Source: Pararobbsia silviterrae (lineage in GTDB: Bacteria; Pseudomonadota; Gammaproteobacteria; Burkholderiales; Burkholderiaceae). From it: 64,000 nucleotides of DNA. The notes beneath the pieces were generated by a model. It had not been told where the DNA came from. It searched no databases and worked only from the letters and a program-made list of their open reading frames with translations. How positions within the stretch are numbered: the first letter of the stretch is position 1; every line of letters begins with the position of its first letter. Position numbers and translations under genes: made by a program. Positions 51,532 to 60,320 of the stretch are shown here, one piece after another. The DNA lies in NCBI RefSeq assembly GCF_003628125.1, contig NZ_RBZU01000006.1, positions 279,683 to 343,682 of the forward strand, written 5' to 3'.

Positions 51532-52611
51532 TCAGAACGAATGATGGATGCCGATACGCAGGAGCGCCTGATTGGGTCCCGATGACGGCGTATTCAGGAT
51601 CGTCTCCGACGCGTGATAGTTGCCGGTCGCGTGTTCGTAGGCGGCTTGCACATAGACTTGTGTCGCCTTGGACAGCGAGTAGCGATCGCCGACTGCGGCC
51701 TGCGCATAGCGCGTTGCGTTGAGCCACGAAACGAACGAGCCGACGGTCACGGCATTGGCCGGCGCCGTGTACCAGTTGACGCCGAAATCCACGCTGCGCA
51801 TGCGTCCGGACGTAGTCGGGGTAGCGAGATTGACCTGTGTGACCAGGCCGTGAACGATCACCGACTGACTCACTTGATAGATGGCGGACAGACCGAAGAT
51901 GTCCTGCTTGGTCAGCAGAACGCTGGCCGCACCGTTGAGCGATTCACCCAGAAAGTTCGTGTAACCGAGCGTCGTGCCGAGCGCGACGGTATGGTTGCGC
52001 CAACTGCTGTAGACCGCGGACGCATTCAGCGGTCCCTTGTTATAGACCAGGTCGGCGCCCAATTCGCGCCCGGGCTGCGTGGCATCCGCAAGGCCATACA
52101 AGACCGCCCCCGAGAGGCCGTAAAAATCGGGGGATTTGTATTTGAATGAGTTATTGATCGACGAACCGAGAATCGCGATGCCGTCGAGATTGCCCGGATG
52201 GACGGTGAATCCCATCAACTCGATGCCGTTGTTCGATGCCGGCATCAGCGTTTCGGTCGTCAAATCGAGTTGGCGGCCCAGTGTCACGGTGCCGAAGTCG
52301 CCGCCCAGTCCCACGTACGAGAAGTAGCTGAATGCGTCGCCCGCGACGTTGGCGGTTCCGTTCGCCGACGAATACCCTTGCTCAAGCGCGAACAAGGCCT
52401 TCAGATTGCCGCCGAGGTCCTCCGTGCCGCGCAAGCCGAAATAATCGGGTACCGACTCCGGACCGACAAACACCTTTTGGGAGCCCGCGGCGTTCGTCGC
52501 GTAGGACACCCCCTCATCGATGCTGCCGTAGAGCGAAACGCTGCTTTGGGCGTGTGCAACGATCGAGAACGTGCCGGCGAGCAGCGGGATGGAAATCTTG
52601 GTTAGCTTCAT
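51532..52611 (-). CDS. Gram-negative general porin (porin_4)
   Basis: 359 residues. The signal peptide (about 1-21) ends at AHAQ, and the mature start SSVSLYGSIDEGVSYATN is typical of burkholderial OmpC/Omp32-type porins. Alternating beta strands follow, with FYGLSGAVLYGLAD and a final strand ending in Phe (LRIGIHHSF), which the outer-membrane assembly machinery recognises. It probably forms a trimeric pore for the compound handled by the neighbouring operons. The preferred start is ATG 52611; the longer frame to 53307 overlaps the sulfurtransferase and is not coding. Confidence 0.92.
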   Translation of the reverse strand: MKLTKISIPLLAGTFSIVAHAQSSVSLYGSIDEGVSYATNAAGSQKVFVGPESVPDYFGLRGTEDLGGNLKALFALEQGYSSANGTANVAGDAFSYFSYVGLGGDFGTVTLGRQLDLTTETLMPASNNGIELMGFTVHPGNLDGIAILGSSINNSFKYKSPDFYGLSGAVLYGLADATQPGRELGADLVYNKGPLNASAVYSSWRNHTVALGTTLGYTNFLGESLNGAASVLLTKQDIFGLSAIYQVSQSVIVHGLVTQVNLATPTTSGRMRSVDFGVNWYTAPANAVTVGSFVSWLNATRYAQAAVGDRYSLSKATQVYVQAAYEHATGNYHASETILNTPSSGPNQALLRIGIHHSF

Positions 52612-53115
52612 TCTTAAGTGTGTGTCGATGAAATTGGCGTGTGGTTTGCGGCGCGTCGCGGAGGAGGTAGCGCGATGTGGCGCGCGTCCGAATCCGCAGC
52701 ACTGCCAAGCAGCGAGGGGGCATCGAGACGCTCTTCGGACTGCTGCACGCTGCTTGCGCTTGACGCGAACGCATGTGCAATCGACTGAAGTACAGATCGT
52801 CGAGGCGAGCGGAGTATCGAATTGCTGCAACTGACGAGTCAACGAACCAAATTCACTAACTTTATTCTGGATTTGCAGGGCGCCTGGTGGCCGAAGACGG
52901 CGCGGCAGGCGCTCGCTCAGGCTGGGTAAGGGCTTCCGTAAATTGCAGAAAATTGAAACTGTTGATTGAAGGCGAGCGAAAGTCGACCTTTCAAGTGTTG
53001 CAGGCTCGCAAACCTGCGGGTACGAGATTTCGATAGCAGCGTTTGTTATTTCGGGCCGCGATGGTGGCGTGCCTATACTTTCGAAATTCTGAAACCTACA
53101 GATGCACTGACGCAG
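52612..53115. promoter_or_regulatory. Divergent control region between porin and sulfurtransferase operons
   Basis: 504 bases without a supportable gene. It holds the shared motif at 52943-52958, a related CTTTCGAAATTCTGAAACC at 53078-53096 and GATTTCGAT at 53025-53033. That makes three GAAA/TTTC-type words in 150 bases before the sulfurtransferase start. Confidence 0.5.
52943..52958. promoter_or_regulatory. Shared motif copy 3: TTGCAGAAAATTGAAA
   Basis: 15 of 16 bases equal to the copy at 51339. It lies 158 bases before the sulfurtransferase start and 332 bases before the porin start, with a further similar word at 53078. Confidence 0.45.
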
Positions 53116-53934
53116 ATGAATACGGATTTCCTTGTGGACGAGCCTTGGGTCGCGAAGCATCTCGACGATCCCGCGATCGTTTTTCTCGACGTGCGCGAGG
53201 CGACGCAATTCTGGGCCGCGCACCTTCCCGGCGCACGTCACTTCGACGTCACTCAGTTTTCGCACTACGACACGTCGGAGGCGGGGCTCGCCTTGCTGGC
53301 TTCGCAATTCGGCGCGCTGTTTTCGCTACTCGGCCTCGATGGTGAAGAACACGTCGTCGTGTACGAGTCGAAATCCGAATCGCGCGCCGCGCGTGCGGCG
53401 TGGTTGCTTGAATACCTCGGGCACGAGCGCGTTTCTCTGTTCGACGGTGGCTTGGGCGCGGCGCCGAATATCGCGCTGGACTCGACAGCACGTGCGTTCA
53501 AGCAGAAGTGGTTCAGAGCCAAGCCGCAGCCCGAGCGCGTCGCGGATGCGCAGGAGATCGTCCGTCGCCTTGACGAACCCGGTCTGCGCATTCTGGACGC
53601 GCGCCGCGCGGCCGAGTATTTCGGCGAAGAAAAGCGCGCGAAGCATGCGGGCACGATTCCAGGTGCGCGACATCTGAACTACGTCGACAACATCGACGCG
53701 GACGGCCGATTCAAGCCCGTGGCGCAACTGCGCGCGCAATACGAGGCATTGGGCCTGACGCCCGACGACGAGATCGTGACGTTTTGCGGAGGTGGCGTGC
53801 GCGCCGCGCATACGTACTACGCGCTGCGGCTCGCCGGCTTCGGCCGGGTCCGTAACTACACGGGTTCATGGGGCGAATGGGGCAATCGAGACGACTTGCC
53901 GATTGAACGCCCCGTGCGCGCGTCGAAAGGCTGA
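53116..53934 (+). CDS. Two-domain rhodanese-type sulfurtransferase
   Basis: 272 residues, thiosulfate/3-mercaptopyruvate sulfurtransferase family. The N-terminal inactive rhodanese domain begins FLDVREATQFW. The C-terminal active domain has the catalytic Cys in VTFCGGGVRAAHTYY and the CH2-like motif RILDARRAAEYFGEE. It moves sulfane sulfur to an acceptor such as cyanide, thiol or sulfite. No signal peptide, so cytoplasmic. It heads the sulfonate-type transporter operon, consistent with handling released sulfur. Confidence 0.92.
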   Translation: MNTDFLVDEPWVAKHLDDPAIVFLDVREATQFWAAHLPGARHFDVTQFSHYDTSEAGLALLASQFGALFSLLGLDGEEHVVVYESKSESRAARAAWLLEYLGHERVSLFDGGLGAAPNIALDSTARAFKQKWFRAKPQPERVADAQEIVRRLDEPGLRILDARRAAEYFGEEKRAKHAGTIPGARHLNYVDNIDADGRFKPVAQLRAQYEALGLTPDDEIVTFCGGGVRAAHTYYALRLAGFGRVRNYTGSWGEWGNRDDLPIERPVRASKG

Positions 53935-53998
53935 GCGCGTGTTTGACGCGCAGCCTGCCGATGTCGACGGCCTATGTCCCCATTCGTCACGATGACTC

Positions 53999-54877
53999 AT
54001 GAGCCTGAGTTCCCGATCCTTTTCCGATAGCGAGCCGCCGCGCGCGCCAACGTCGCCGAGCGCGGCGCCGACGTCGACACGCCTCGCCTCGCGTGGCCTG
54101 CCTCGTCAAGAAGCCCGAGCCGCGGCCGACGATCCCGCGCGCGTCAATCTCGGCCGCGCCGTATTTGCCGTGCTCGTGATCGGTCTCTGGGAGGTCTCGG
54201 CGCGCTGGCTGTTCGACCCATTCTGGATCGGGCAGCCTTCGGCGATCGTCATGCGCTTGTGGTCGCTGCTCGAATCAGGCGATCTGTGGTGGCATTCGAT
54301 ACCGACGATCGGCGAAGCCGTGGCGGGCCTGGCGCTCAGCTTGATCGTCGGTATTCCGATCGGTCTCGCGTTCGCACTCAATCGTTACGTGCAGCGCGTT
54401 CTCGAACCGTTTTTTCTCGGTCTCTACAGCATCCCTCGCATCGCGCTCGCGCCGCTGTTCATTCTCTGGTTCGGCGTGGGTCCGATGTCGAAGATCGTGA
54501 TGGCATTTTCGCTGGTCGTGTTTGTCGTCATTCTGAACACGTACGAGGGGATGCGCGGCGTGGACCCCGAATTGATCGACATGATGCGTGCGATGCGAGC
54601 GTCGTACGGCTACATCCTGCGCAAGGTCCTGTTGCCGGCGATTGTCCCCTGGATCTTCGCGTCGATTCGCGTCGGCGTGGGTCTTGCGCTGATCGGCTCG
54701 GTCGTGGGAGAGCTGATCGGATCGAATCGCGGTCTCGGATGGTATGTCGAGTGGGCCGCCGGACGTGTCGACATTACGGGTGTCTTTACAGGCCTCGTTC
54801 TGCTGATGGTCGCCGGCATGTTGCTCAACGAGGCCGTCAAGCTCGTCGAGCGCCGGGTCTTGCGCAAGCGGTACTGA
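53999..54877 (+). CDS. Nitrate/sulfonate/taurine-type ABC permease (SsuC/TauC-like)
   Basis: 292 residues. After a 50-residue Ser/Pro/Arg-rich N-terminal tail there are six helices. The BPD_transp_1 EAA loop is ANDP-like around YEGMRGVDPELIDMMRAMRAS, and LGWYVEWAAGRVDITGVFTG near the C-terminus is typical of TauC/SsuC. It forms the inner-membrane channel with the ATPase and receptor encoded downstream. Confidence 0.92.
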   Translation: MSLSSRSFSDSEPPRAPTSPSAAPTSTRLASRGLPRQEARAAADDPARVNLGRAVFAVLVIGLWEVSARWLFDPFWIGQPSAIVMRLWSLLESGDLWWHSIPTIGEAVAGLALSLIVGIPIGLAFALNRYVQRVLEPFFLGLYSIPRIALAPLFILWFGVGPMSKIVMAFSLVVFVVILNTYEGMRGVDPELIDMMRAMRASYGYILRKVLLPAIVPWIFASIRVGVGLALIGSVVGELIGSNRGLGWYVEWAAGRVDITGVFTGLVLLMVAGMLLNEAVKLVERRVLRKRY

Positions 54878-55023
54878 ACACGGCGCAGACCGCCGCGTGC
54901 GCCATGCAACCCGTCGCGGCGAGTCCCCGGCGGGAGACCTTTCTTCAATACCGTGTCGAGCGGCGGTCTCAACGAGATCGTCGTCTCCGCCGCAACCCTA
55001 ACGTCACAGACCTGAGTACCTTG

Positions 55024-55911
55024 ATGAGTAGCGACGCTCATATAGATTCGCGAAGCAGCACCCATACGGCGAGCGGCATCGAGCCTGTCGATCGCATCTT
55101 TCGTGAAGAGGCCGTGGTCCGGATTACCGACGTGTCGATGCGTTATTCGGGATCGGAATGGGCCCTCTCGAACGTCGACCTGGACATCGCCGAAGGCGAA
55201 TTCGTCTCGATCGTCGGGCCGAGCGGATGCGGCAAATCGACGTTGCTCAAGCTGATCTCGGGATTGGAATTGCCTTCTGCGGGCCACGTTGCCGTGCGCG
55301 GCCGGCGCGTGGACCGTCCGCTGTCCGGCATCGGTTTCATGTTTCAGCGCGACGCGCTGCTGCCATGGGCCACGGTGGCGGAAAACATCGAGGTCGGCCT
55401 CGAATGCGGCGGATATCCGAAGTCGCAATTCGATTCCCGCATCGATGAGCTGCTGGGCTTGACCGGCTTGCAGCGGTTTCGTAACGCCTTTCCGAGGCAA
55501 TTGTCGGGCGGCATGCGACAGCGTGTGGCGCTTGCGCGCATTCTGGCCTACGCGCCCGACATCTATTTGATGGATGAACCCTTCGGCGCGCTCGATGCGC
55601 AGACCAAGGTGGTGATGGGACAGGAACTGATGACGATCTGGAGTCGTGCCGCGCACAAGAGTGTGGTGTTTGTGACGCACGACATCGAGGAGGCCGTGAG
55701 CTTGTCGGACCGCGTCGTCGTGATGGGCGGCCGACCCGGACGTATCCGCACCGAATATCGCATCGATCTCGAACGACCGCGAGATGCGCGCGAAGTGCGC
55801 AGGCAGCCGCGCTTTCACCGCTATGTCGACGCGATTTGGAACGACATCATGTCCGAAAACCTTGGCGGCGGCGCGGAGCCGGCCGCGAGCGCAGTAATGG
55901 GAACGCACTAA
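55024..55911 (+). CDS. Nitrate/sulfonate/taurine-type ABC ATP-binding protein (SsuB/TauB-like)
   Basis: 295 residues. Walker A GPSGCGKST, Q-loop FMFQRDALLPWA, signature LSGGMRQRV, Walker B IYLMDEPFGALD and switch H in VFVTHDIEEAV. All catalytic residues are intact. ATG 55024 is chosen. The long frame upstream lies within the permease gene. A 146-base gap separates it from the permease, larger than elsewhere in the operon. Confidence 0.93.
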   Translation: MSSDAHIDSRSSTHTASGIEPVDRIFREEAVVRITDVSMRYSGSEWALSNVDLDIAEGEFVSIVGPSGCGKSTLLKLISGLELPSAGHVAVRGRRVDRPLSGIGFMFQRDALLPWATVAENIEVGLECGGYPKSQFDSRIDELLGLTGLQRFRNAFPRQLSGGMRQRVALARILAYAPDIYLMDEPFGALDAQTKVVMGQELMTIWSRAAHKSVVFVTHDIEEAVSLSDRVVVMGGRPGRIRTEYRIDLERPRDAREVRRQPRFHRYVDAIWNDIMSENLGGGAEPAASAVMGTH

Positions 55912-55924
55912 AGGAAACGCACGC

Positions 55925-56683
55925 ATGACGCAACACCATCTTGCCCTCGGTACCGGCGGCGATGCCGGTTTTACGGGGTATTTCCGGTCCGGCGTCGTGA
56001 GCGGCGATGCAGACCACAGCCACGACGACACGCCGAACGCCAGCAGCGCTGGCCGTGCTCGACGCCCGGCGTTGATCGTGCTTCAGGAGATCTACGGTGT
56101 AAACGATGAAGTACGGCGTGTGGTCGACGCGTATGCAGCGGTCGGCTTCAACGTGCTCGCGCCCGACTTGCTATGGCGCGTCAAACCCGGACTCGTATTC
56201 GACTACGCCGAGCGCGATGCGGCGCGCGAAGCGATCGGCCGGCTCGATACCGCGCAGATCGCGCTCGACATCGAGCAGAGCGCGCGCGTGCTTGCACAGC
56301 ACGGCGCCGGCAGCGACCGCATCGGTATTCTCGCGTTCGGATGGGGCGGACAGCACGCGTTGTCGGCCGCACGAAACCAGGGCTTTCACGCTGTCGCGAG
56401 TTACTACCCCGGTAGCCTCGCACCGCACATCGATACCGCGGCGCAGATCGAGGCGCCGCTGTTGTTTCATCTCTCCACGGTCGACTTCCGCACGCCGCTC
56501 GAATTGCGCGGCGATCTGCGGCGTGCGCTCGCCCAGCGAGACGACGTCGAGATTTATTCGTACGGCGATGTCGATCACGGCTTTGCCAACCAGGCGCGTC
56601 CTGAATATGCGCGCGCCGCGGCGACGCTTGCGGATGCGCGTACGGTCGACTTTCTCAAGCGCCATCTCGAGCGATCGGTATGA
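55925..56683 (+). CDS. Dienelactone-hydrolase-family protein lacking the nucleophile Cys
   Basis: 252 residues, alpha/beta-hydrolase fold of the DLH branch. The oxyanion/N-terminal segment is LIVLQEIYGVNDEVRRVVDAYA, the Asp is in STVDFRTPLE and the His in DVDHGFANQ. The nucleophile elbow, normally GFCxGG, reads AFGWGGQ: the Cys is Gly139 (codon GGA at 56339). As in the SDR at 31102, a key residue is gone, so classic DLH chemistry is unlikely. It sits between the transporter and the Rieske oxygenase genes. Confidence 0.88.
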   Translation: MTQHHLALGTGGDAGFTGYFRSGVVSGDADHSHDDTPNASSAGRARRPALIVLQEIYGVNDEVRRVVDAYAAVGFNVLAPDLLWRVKPGLVFDYAERDAAREAIGRLDTAQIALDIEQSARVLAQHGAGSDRIGILAFGWGGQHALSAARNQGFHAVASYYPGSLAPHIDTAAQIEAPLLFHLSTVDFRTPLELRGDLRRALAQRDDVEIYSYGDVDHGFANQARPEYARAAATLADARTVDFLKRHLERSV

Positions 56684-56710
56684 CGCCCGCGAATGGCATA
56701 GGAGTGTGCG

Positions 56711-58012
56711 GTGCTGAGTCAAGAAGATAACGAAACACTGACGCGAGTCGGAGAAGGCTCGCCGATGGGCGCGCTATTGCGTACGCATTGGCATCCCGCG
56801 GTACGCGCCGAGCGTCTGATCGCCGACGGCGCGCCCGTGCGTGTCCGTCTGCTTGGGCAAGATTTCGTCGCGTTTCGGGCGACCGATGGCCGCGTGGGTT
56901 TTTTCGACGAGGCCTGCCCGCATCGCCGGACTTCGTTGGCGCTTGCGCGTAACGAAGGGAATGGTTTGCGCTGCATTTTCCATGGCTGGAAGTTCGATGT
57001 CTCCGGCAAGACGGTGGACATCCCCACCGAACCGCCGCATCGATGCGCGGCATTGATGCGCGATGTGCCGCTGCGGCACTATCCGGTACGCGAGCGGGGC
57101 GGGGTGATCTGGGTCTATCTCGGCGATGCATCCGATGTCGCGCCGTTTCCCGATTTCGAATTCACCGCGTTGCCCGATGCGCATGTCGAGGTGCGCGTTG
57201 CGATCGTGCATTGCAACTGGTTTCAGGGTCTCGAAGCGGTGCTCGATTCCGCTCATCTGGGTGTCCTGCATCGCGGGCAACTCGATCGCAAGGACACCGG
57301 TCACGTTGCGTTGACACAAGGCGTGGCGACGAATTTCTCACTGGCGTCCCGCCATACGTCGCCGCGCTTCGAAATAGCGCCGACCGCTTACGGGTTCAGG
57401 GAAGCCGCGTTGCGCGAACTCGACGATGGGCAGACCTTCGCCAAGATTCGCGAATTCGTCGCGCCTTACTACTCGTTTCTGCCGGGCTTTCCGGAAATTC
57501 AGAGCCGTCGCATGCTCGTCGCGGCCGTCCCCATCGATGACGAATGGTGCGCGCAGTGGTGCATCTATTATCGATTGGACCAGCCGTTCGAAGACGGCGA
57601 GATCGAAGCGCGCTGGCAAAACGCGGGACCCGACAAGAACAACTTCTACGACCGTCGCGAAGGGCCGTCGACCCACTGGGGCCAGGATCGCGCGGCGATG
57701 GCGGCCGGGCATTTCAGCGGCTTCCCGGGACGTCATATCTATGAGGAGGATTTTGTCGTCCAGGAGGCCATGGGCCCCATCGTCGATCGCACGCGCGAAT
57801 ACCTGGGCTCCAGCGACAAAGTCATCATCCATACGCGCCGCGCGATGATCGGTGCGGCGCGTGCGCTGCAGGCGGGCCGGCCGGGATGGGGGCGGCCGTC
57901 GTCCGACATCGACTATCGCGCGATCCGCGCCTGCGCGGTGTTCTTGCCGCCGGGGCAAGCCTGGCAGGGCGTGGATGCGCGCATCTTGGGCCCGAATCAG
58001 CGCACGACCTGA
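56711..58012 (+). CDS. Rieske-type aromatic ring-hydroxylating oxygenase, large subunit
   Basis: 433 residues. The Rieske [2Fe-2S] motif is C69-x-H71-x16-C88-x2-H91. The mononuclear iron site is around D179-SAH182-LGVLH187. The phthalate-4,5-dioxygenase-type order (no separate beta subunit) is expected. It would hydroxylate, or remove a group from, an aromatic acid or sulfonate. No ferredoxin reductase lies in the window, so electrons must come from elsewhere. GTG 56711 follows GGAG. Similar enzymes include the toluenesulfonate and carboxylate oxygenases, but the substrate is unknown. Confidence 0.92.
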   Translation: MLSQEDNETLTRVGEGSPMGALLRTHWHPAVRAERLIADGAPVRVRLLGQDFVAFRATDGRVGFFDEACPHRRTSLALARNEGNGLRCIFHGWKFDVSGKTVDIPTEPPHRCAALMRDVPLRHYPVRERGGVIWVYLGDASDVAPFPDFEFTALPDAHVEVRVAIVHCNWFQGLEAVLDSAHLGVLHRGQLDRKDTGHVALTQGVATNFSLASRHTSPRFEIAPTAYGFREAALRELDDGQTFAKIREFVAPYYSFLPGFPEIQSRRMLVAAVPIDDEWCAQWCIYYRLDQPFEDGEIEARWQNAGPDKNNFYDRREGPSTHWGQDRAAMAAGHFSGFPGRHIYEEDFVVQEAMGPIVDRTREYLGSSDKVIIHTRRAMIGAARALQAGRPGWGRPSSDIDYRAIRACAVFLPPGQAWQGVDARILGPNQRTT

Positions 58013-58077
58013 ACGCGCGCGTTCAGACGCTCGATGCGCGCGAGCCACGCAGCAGATTGGCTCGCACCGCAAAACGC

Positions 58078-59109
58078 ATGACAACCATGAGGAATCCACT
58101 AGTGAACAGGCATCGTCGCGCTCGAAACATATTGACCCGCTGGACCGCACGTCCTTTGCGAATGGCTGCCGTCGTCACGGCTTTGGGTGGTGCGCTGCTA
58201 TGCGGCGACGCGTTTGCACAAACCCATGTCCGCATCGGCCTGATCGGCACGAACGAATCGCAATTGCCCATCCTGATTGCGATCGACAAGGGCTATTTCA
58301 AGGATGAGCATCTCGATGTCGAAACCGAGAATTTCAGCGGGGGCGGCGTCGCCGTGCAGGCATTCGTGGGCGGCTCCATCGATCTGGCGTCGTTTGCGAC
58401 GGACCACGCTTTGCTGTTGAACAGCCGCGGAACGCAGACGCGCTTTCTGATCGGCATCGACCGCTACATCACCCATACGCTCGTGGTGCCCATCGGCAAG
58501 GGCTATGTCGGATTGGCGTCGCTCAAAGGCAAGAAGATCGGTGTCACGGCGCCTGCGAGCTATTCGGATAACGTGTTGCGATGGTCGTTGCTTAAAGCCG
58601 GTATCAATCCGGATCGCGACGTGACGATCGTTTCCGTCGGTGATGGCAACACGGCCAAGGCCGCGCTTCTATCGGGCCGCGTCGATGCGGTGATGGCTTC
58701 GACCCCCGATGTGCTCGACTATCAAATCAACGATCCCGGCAAAACCGAAATCCTCTATGACTGGCGCAAGATTCCGCATTCCGGCCAGGCCGTCATTGGA
58801 TTGCAGAAGTGGATCACGGCCCATCCGGACGCTGCGCGAGGCGTGGCGCGTGCCGTCTTGAAGGCTGAGCAAACGGTTCAGACGGATCCGGACGAAGTGC
58901 GCAAGATCATTCGCAAGCAGTTTCCCAATCAGACCGATGCGTATATCGACGCTTACGCGAAGATCGTCCCGGATTTGCTGTCCAAGGATGGTCGCATTTC
59001 GAAAGGCGGCTATCTGAAGATGGTCGAAATCATGCAAACGATCGAGCCGTCGGCGAAGCCGATCGATCAGTCGCAGGTCGATTTGACGGATCAGTTATTG
59101 GGCCGCTGA
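58078..59109 (+). CDS. Nitrate/sulfonate/taurine-type ABC substrate-binding protein
   Basis: 343 residues. The N-terminal signal (basic region, then AAVVTALGGALLCGDAFAQ) is cleaved near residue 47. The SsuA/THI5-like fold shows LIGTNESQLPILIAIDKGYF, then DLASFATDHALLLNSRG and VGLASLKGKKIGVTAPASYSDN. It is the receptor of the permease and ATPase upstream. The ligand is plausibly a sulfonate or aromatic acid, given the Rieske oxygenase next door. Starts at 58078 and 58087 are both possible; neither has a strong ribosome-binding site. Confidence 0.9.
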   Translation: MTTMRNPLVNRHRRARNILTRWTARPLRMAAVVTALGGALLCGDAFAQTHVRIGLIGTNESQLPILIAIDKGYFKDEHLDVETENFSGGGVAVQAFVGGSIDLASFATDHALLLNSRGTQTRFLIGIDRYITHTLVVPIGKGYVGLASLKGKKIGVTAPASYSDNVLRWSLLKAGINPDRDVTIVSVGDGNTAKAALLSGRVDAVMASTPDVLDYQINDPGKTEILYDWRKIPHSGQAVIGLQKWITAHPDAARGVARAVLKAEQTVQTDPDEVRKIIRKQFPNQTDAYIDAYAKIVPDLLSKDGRISKGGYLKMVEIMQTIEPSAKPIDQSQVDLTDQLLGR

Positions 59110-59143
59110 GATCGGTCGGCGAAGATCGGGAGCACGACGCTAA

Positions 59144-59175
59144 AAGGCTCGATCCGCGTGTGCGGATCGAGCCTT
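59144..59175. terminator. Bidirectional terminator between binding-protein and TauD-like genes
   Basis: AAGGCTCGATCCGC (59144-59157) pairs perfectly with GCGGATCGAGCCTT (59162-59175) around GTGT. On the minus strand the stem is followed by TTTTA, so it is a textbook intrinsic terminator for the TauD-like gene. It also closes the plus-strand operon. Confidence 0.75.
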
Positions 59176-59241
59176 GGCGACCGAGAGCGTGTTATCCGAT
59201 CGCGGCCTCGGCCATCACGAGCCATCGCCGACGATCGAGCG

Positions 59242-60111
59242 TCATGCGACACAGGCGCGGAGAAACACGCGCTGCGCCTGCGCGAAGTCGCCGATTCCTC
59301 GATGCTGCAGCGTCCGGTTATCCCAGATCACGAGTGCGCCGCTTTCCCACTGGTATCGCGCTTCGACTTCGGGAGACTTGATGCTCTCGAACAGAATCGT
59401 CAGCAGGCTCTGACTCGTGGTGCGGGACACGCCCTTGATATAGGCCGTGTACGACTCGTTGACAAAAATCTGCTTGCGCCCGGTGATGGGGTGCCGGCGG
59501 ACGAGCGACGTTTCGATCGGCGGATGCGCGGCACGTTGGCGCGAGGCTTCTTCGACGTCATCGAAGCGATCGATCACATGACCCGTTGCATCCCAGTAGT
59601 GCACGGCGGTGAGGGTTTCGATATACGCCGCGAAATGCGGGTCGAGCAATTCGTAAGCGAGCGCGGCGTTGCTGAACAGCGTATCGCCGCCGAACGAAGG
59701 GACGTTCTGACCGAACAGTGCGGTCAGCGCCGGAGGATTGGGCCGAAAGGCCTGATCGATATGCCAGATGTAGTTGCGCGCGTTTCTCTTGCTGGTCGAG
59801 TCGACGATGTTCGCTTGCCCGTTTTGCGTTGCGGCCGGTGTTTTCGGACCGCCGTACAGCGTCACGTCCCCGAAGTTGTCGAGAAACTCCGTGAAGTTCT
59901 CGGCCGACAGGATGCCGGGTGCGAATGTGAGCAGACCGTGATCGAACAAGGCTTGACGAAGCGCGTCGAGCGTCTTTGGCTCCAGCGGGCCGCCGGTGTA
60001 TTGCAGGCCGGAGACGGCGGCGCCCAGCGCGGGCCGCCACTTGCGGATCTGAACACTTTCTGAATTTTGAAACTGAATCGAAGCGGGGAGTAATTCGGGC
60101 AGGGAAGTCAT
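59242..60111 (-). CDS. TauD/TfdA-family Fe(II)/2-oxoglutarate dioxygenase
   Basis: 289 residues, complete. The facial triad is H117-x-D119 (WHIDQAF) and H270 (TLQHRGI), with 2-oxoglutarate-binding Arg in RVFLRA (R281/R285). TSKRNARNYIWHIDQAFRP-like sequence fits the TauD/AtsK/TfdA group, which hydroxylate sulfonates, sulfate esters or phenoxyacids so that sulfite, sulfate or phenol is released. It faces the sulfonate transporter operon tail to tail. Confidence 0.92.
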   Translation of the reverse strand: MTSLPELLPASIQFQNSESVQIRKWRPALGAAVSGLQYTGGPLEPKTLDALRQALFDHGLLTFAPGILSAENFTEFLDNFGDVTLYGGPKTPAATQNGQANIVDSTSKRNARNYIWHIDQAFRPNPPALTALFGQNVPSFGGDTLFSNAALAYELLDPHFAAYIETLTAVHYWDATGHVIDRFDDVEEASRQRAAHPPIETSLVRRHPITGRKQIFVNESYTAYIKGVSRTTSQSLLTILFESIKSPEVEARYQWESGALVIWDNRTLQHRGIGDFAQAQRVFLRACVA

Positions 60112-60320
60112 GATGTCGCTTGTGACGTTTTATCGCGGATCCGTCGAATCTTAGTCACTTATCGAGCGGCTTAAAACAGGGGATTTTGGCTTTCCTTATA
60201 TCGGCTATTGCTTTGTGTTGTGGCCGTGTCCATGCGATTCTGTCTCGGCAAGCGATGTCGGCATGCGAGAGGTCTTTGAAACTTTCAAAAAATGACAAGT
60301 ATTCGAATAAGGATTGCACA

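Noticed and set aside
60054..60075. TTTCTGAATTTTGAAACTGAATC as a further copy of the shared sulfur-locus motif
   Set aside because: It lies inside the TauD-like coding sequence (residues about 13-20), not in a promoter, and the match is weak.
60275..60289. TTTGAA-act-TTCAAA dyad before the BON gene as a defined operator
   Set aside because: Short and A/T-rich, no second copy and no adjacent regulator to assign it to.
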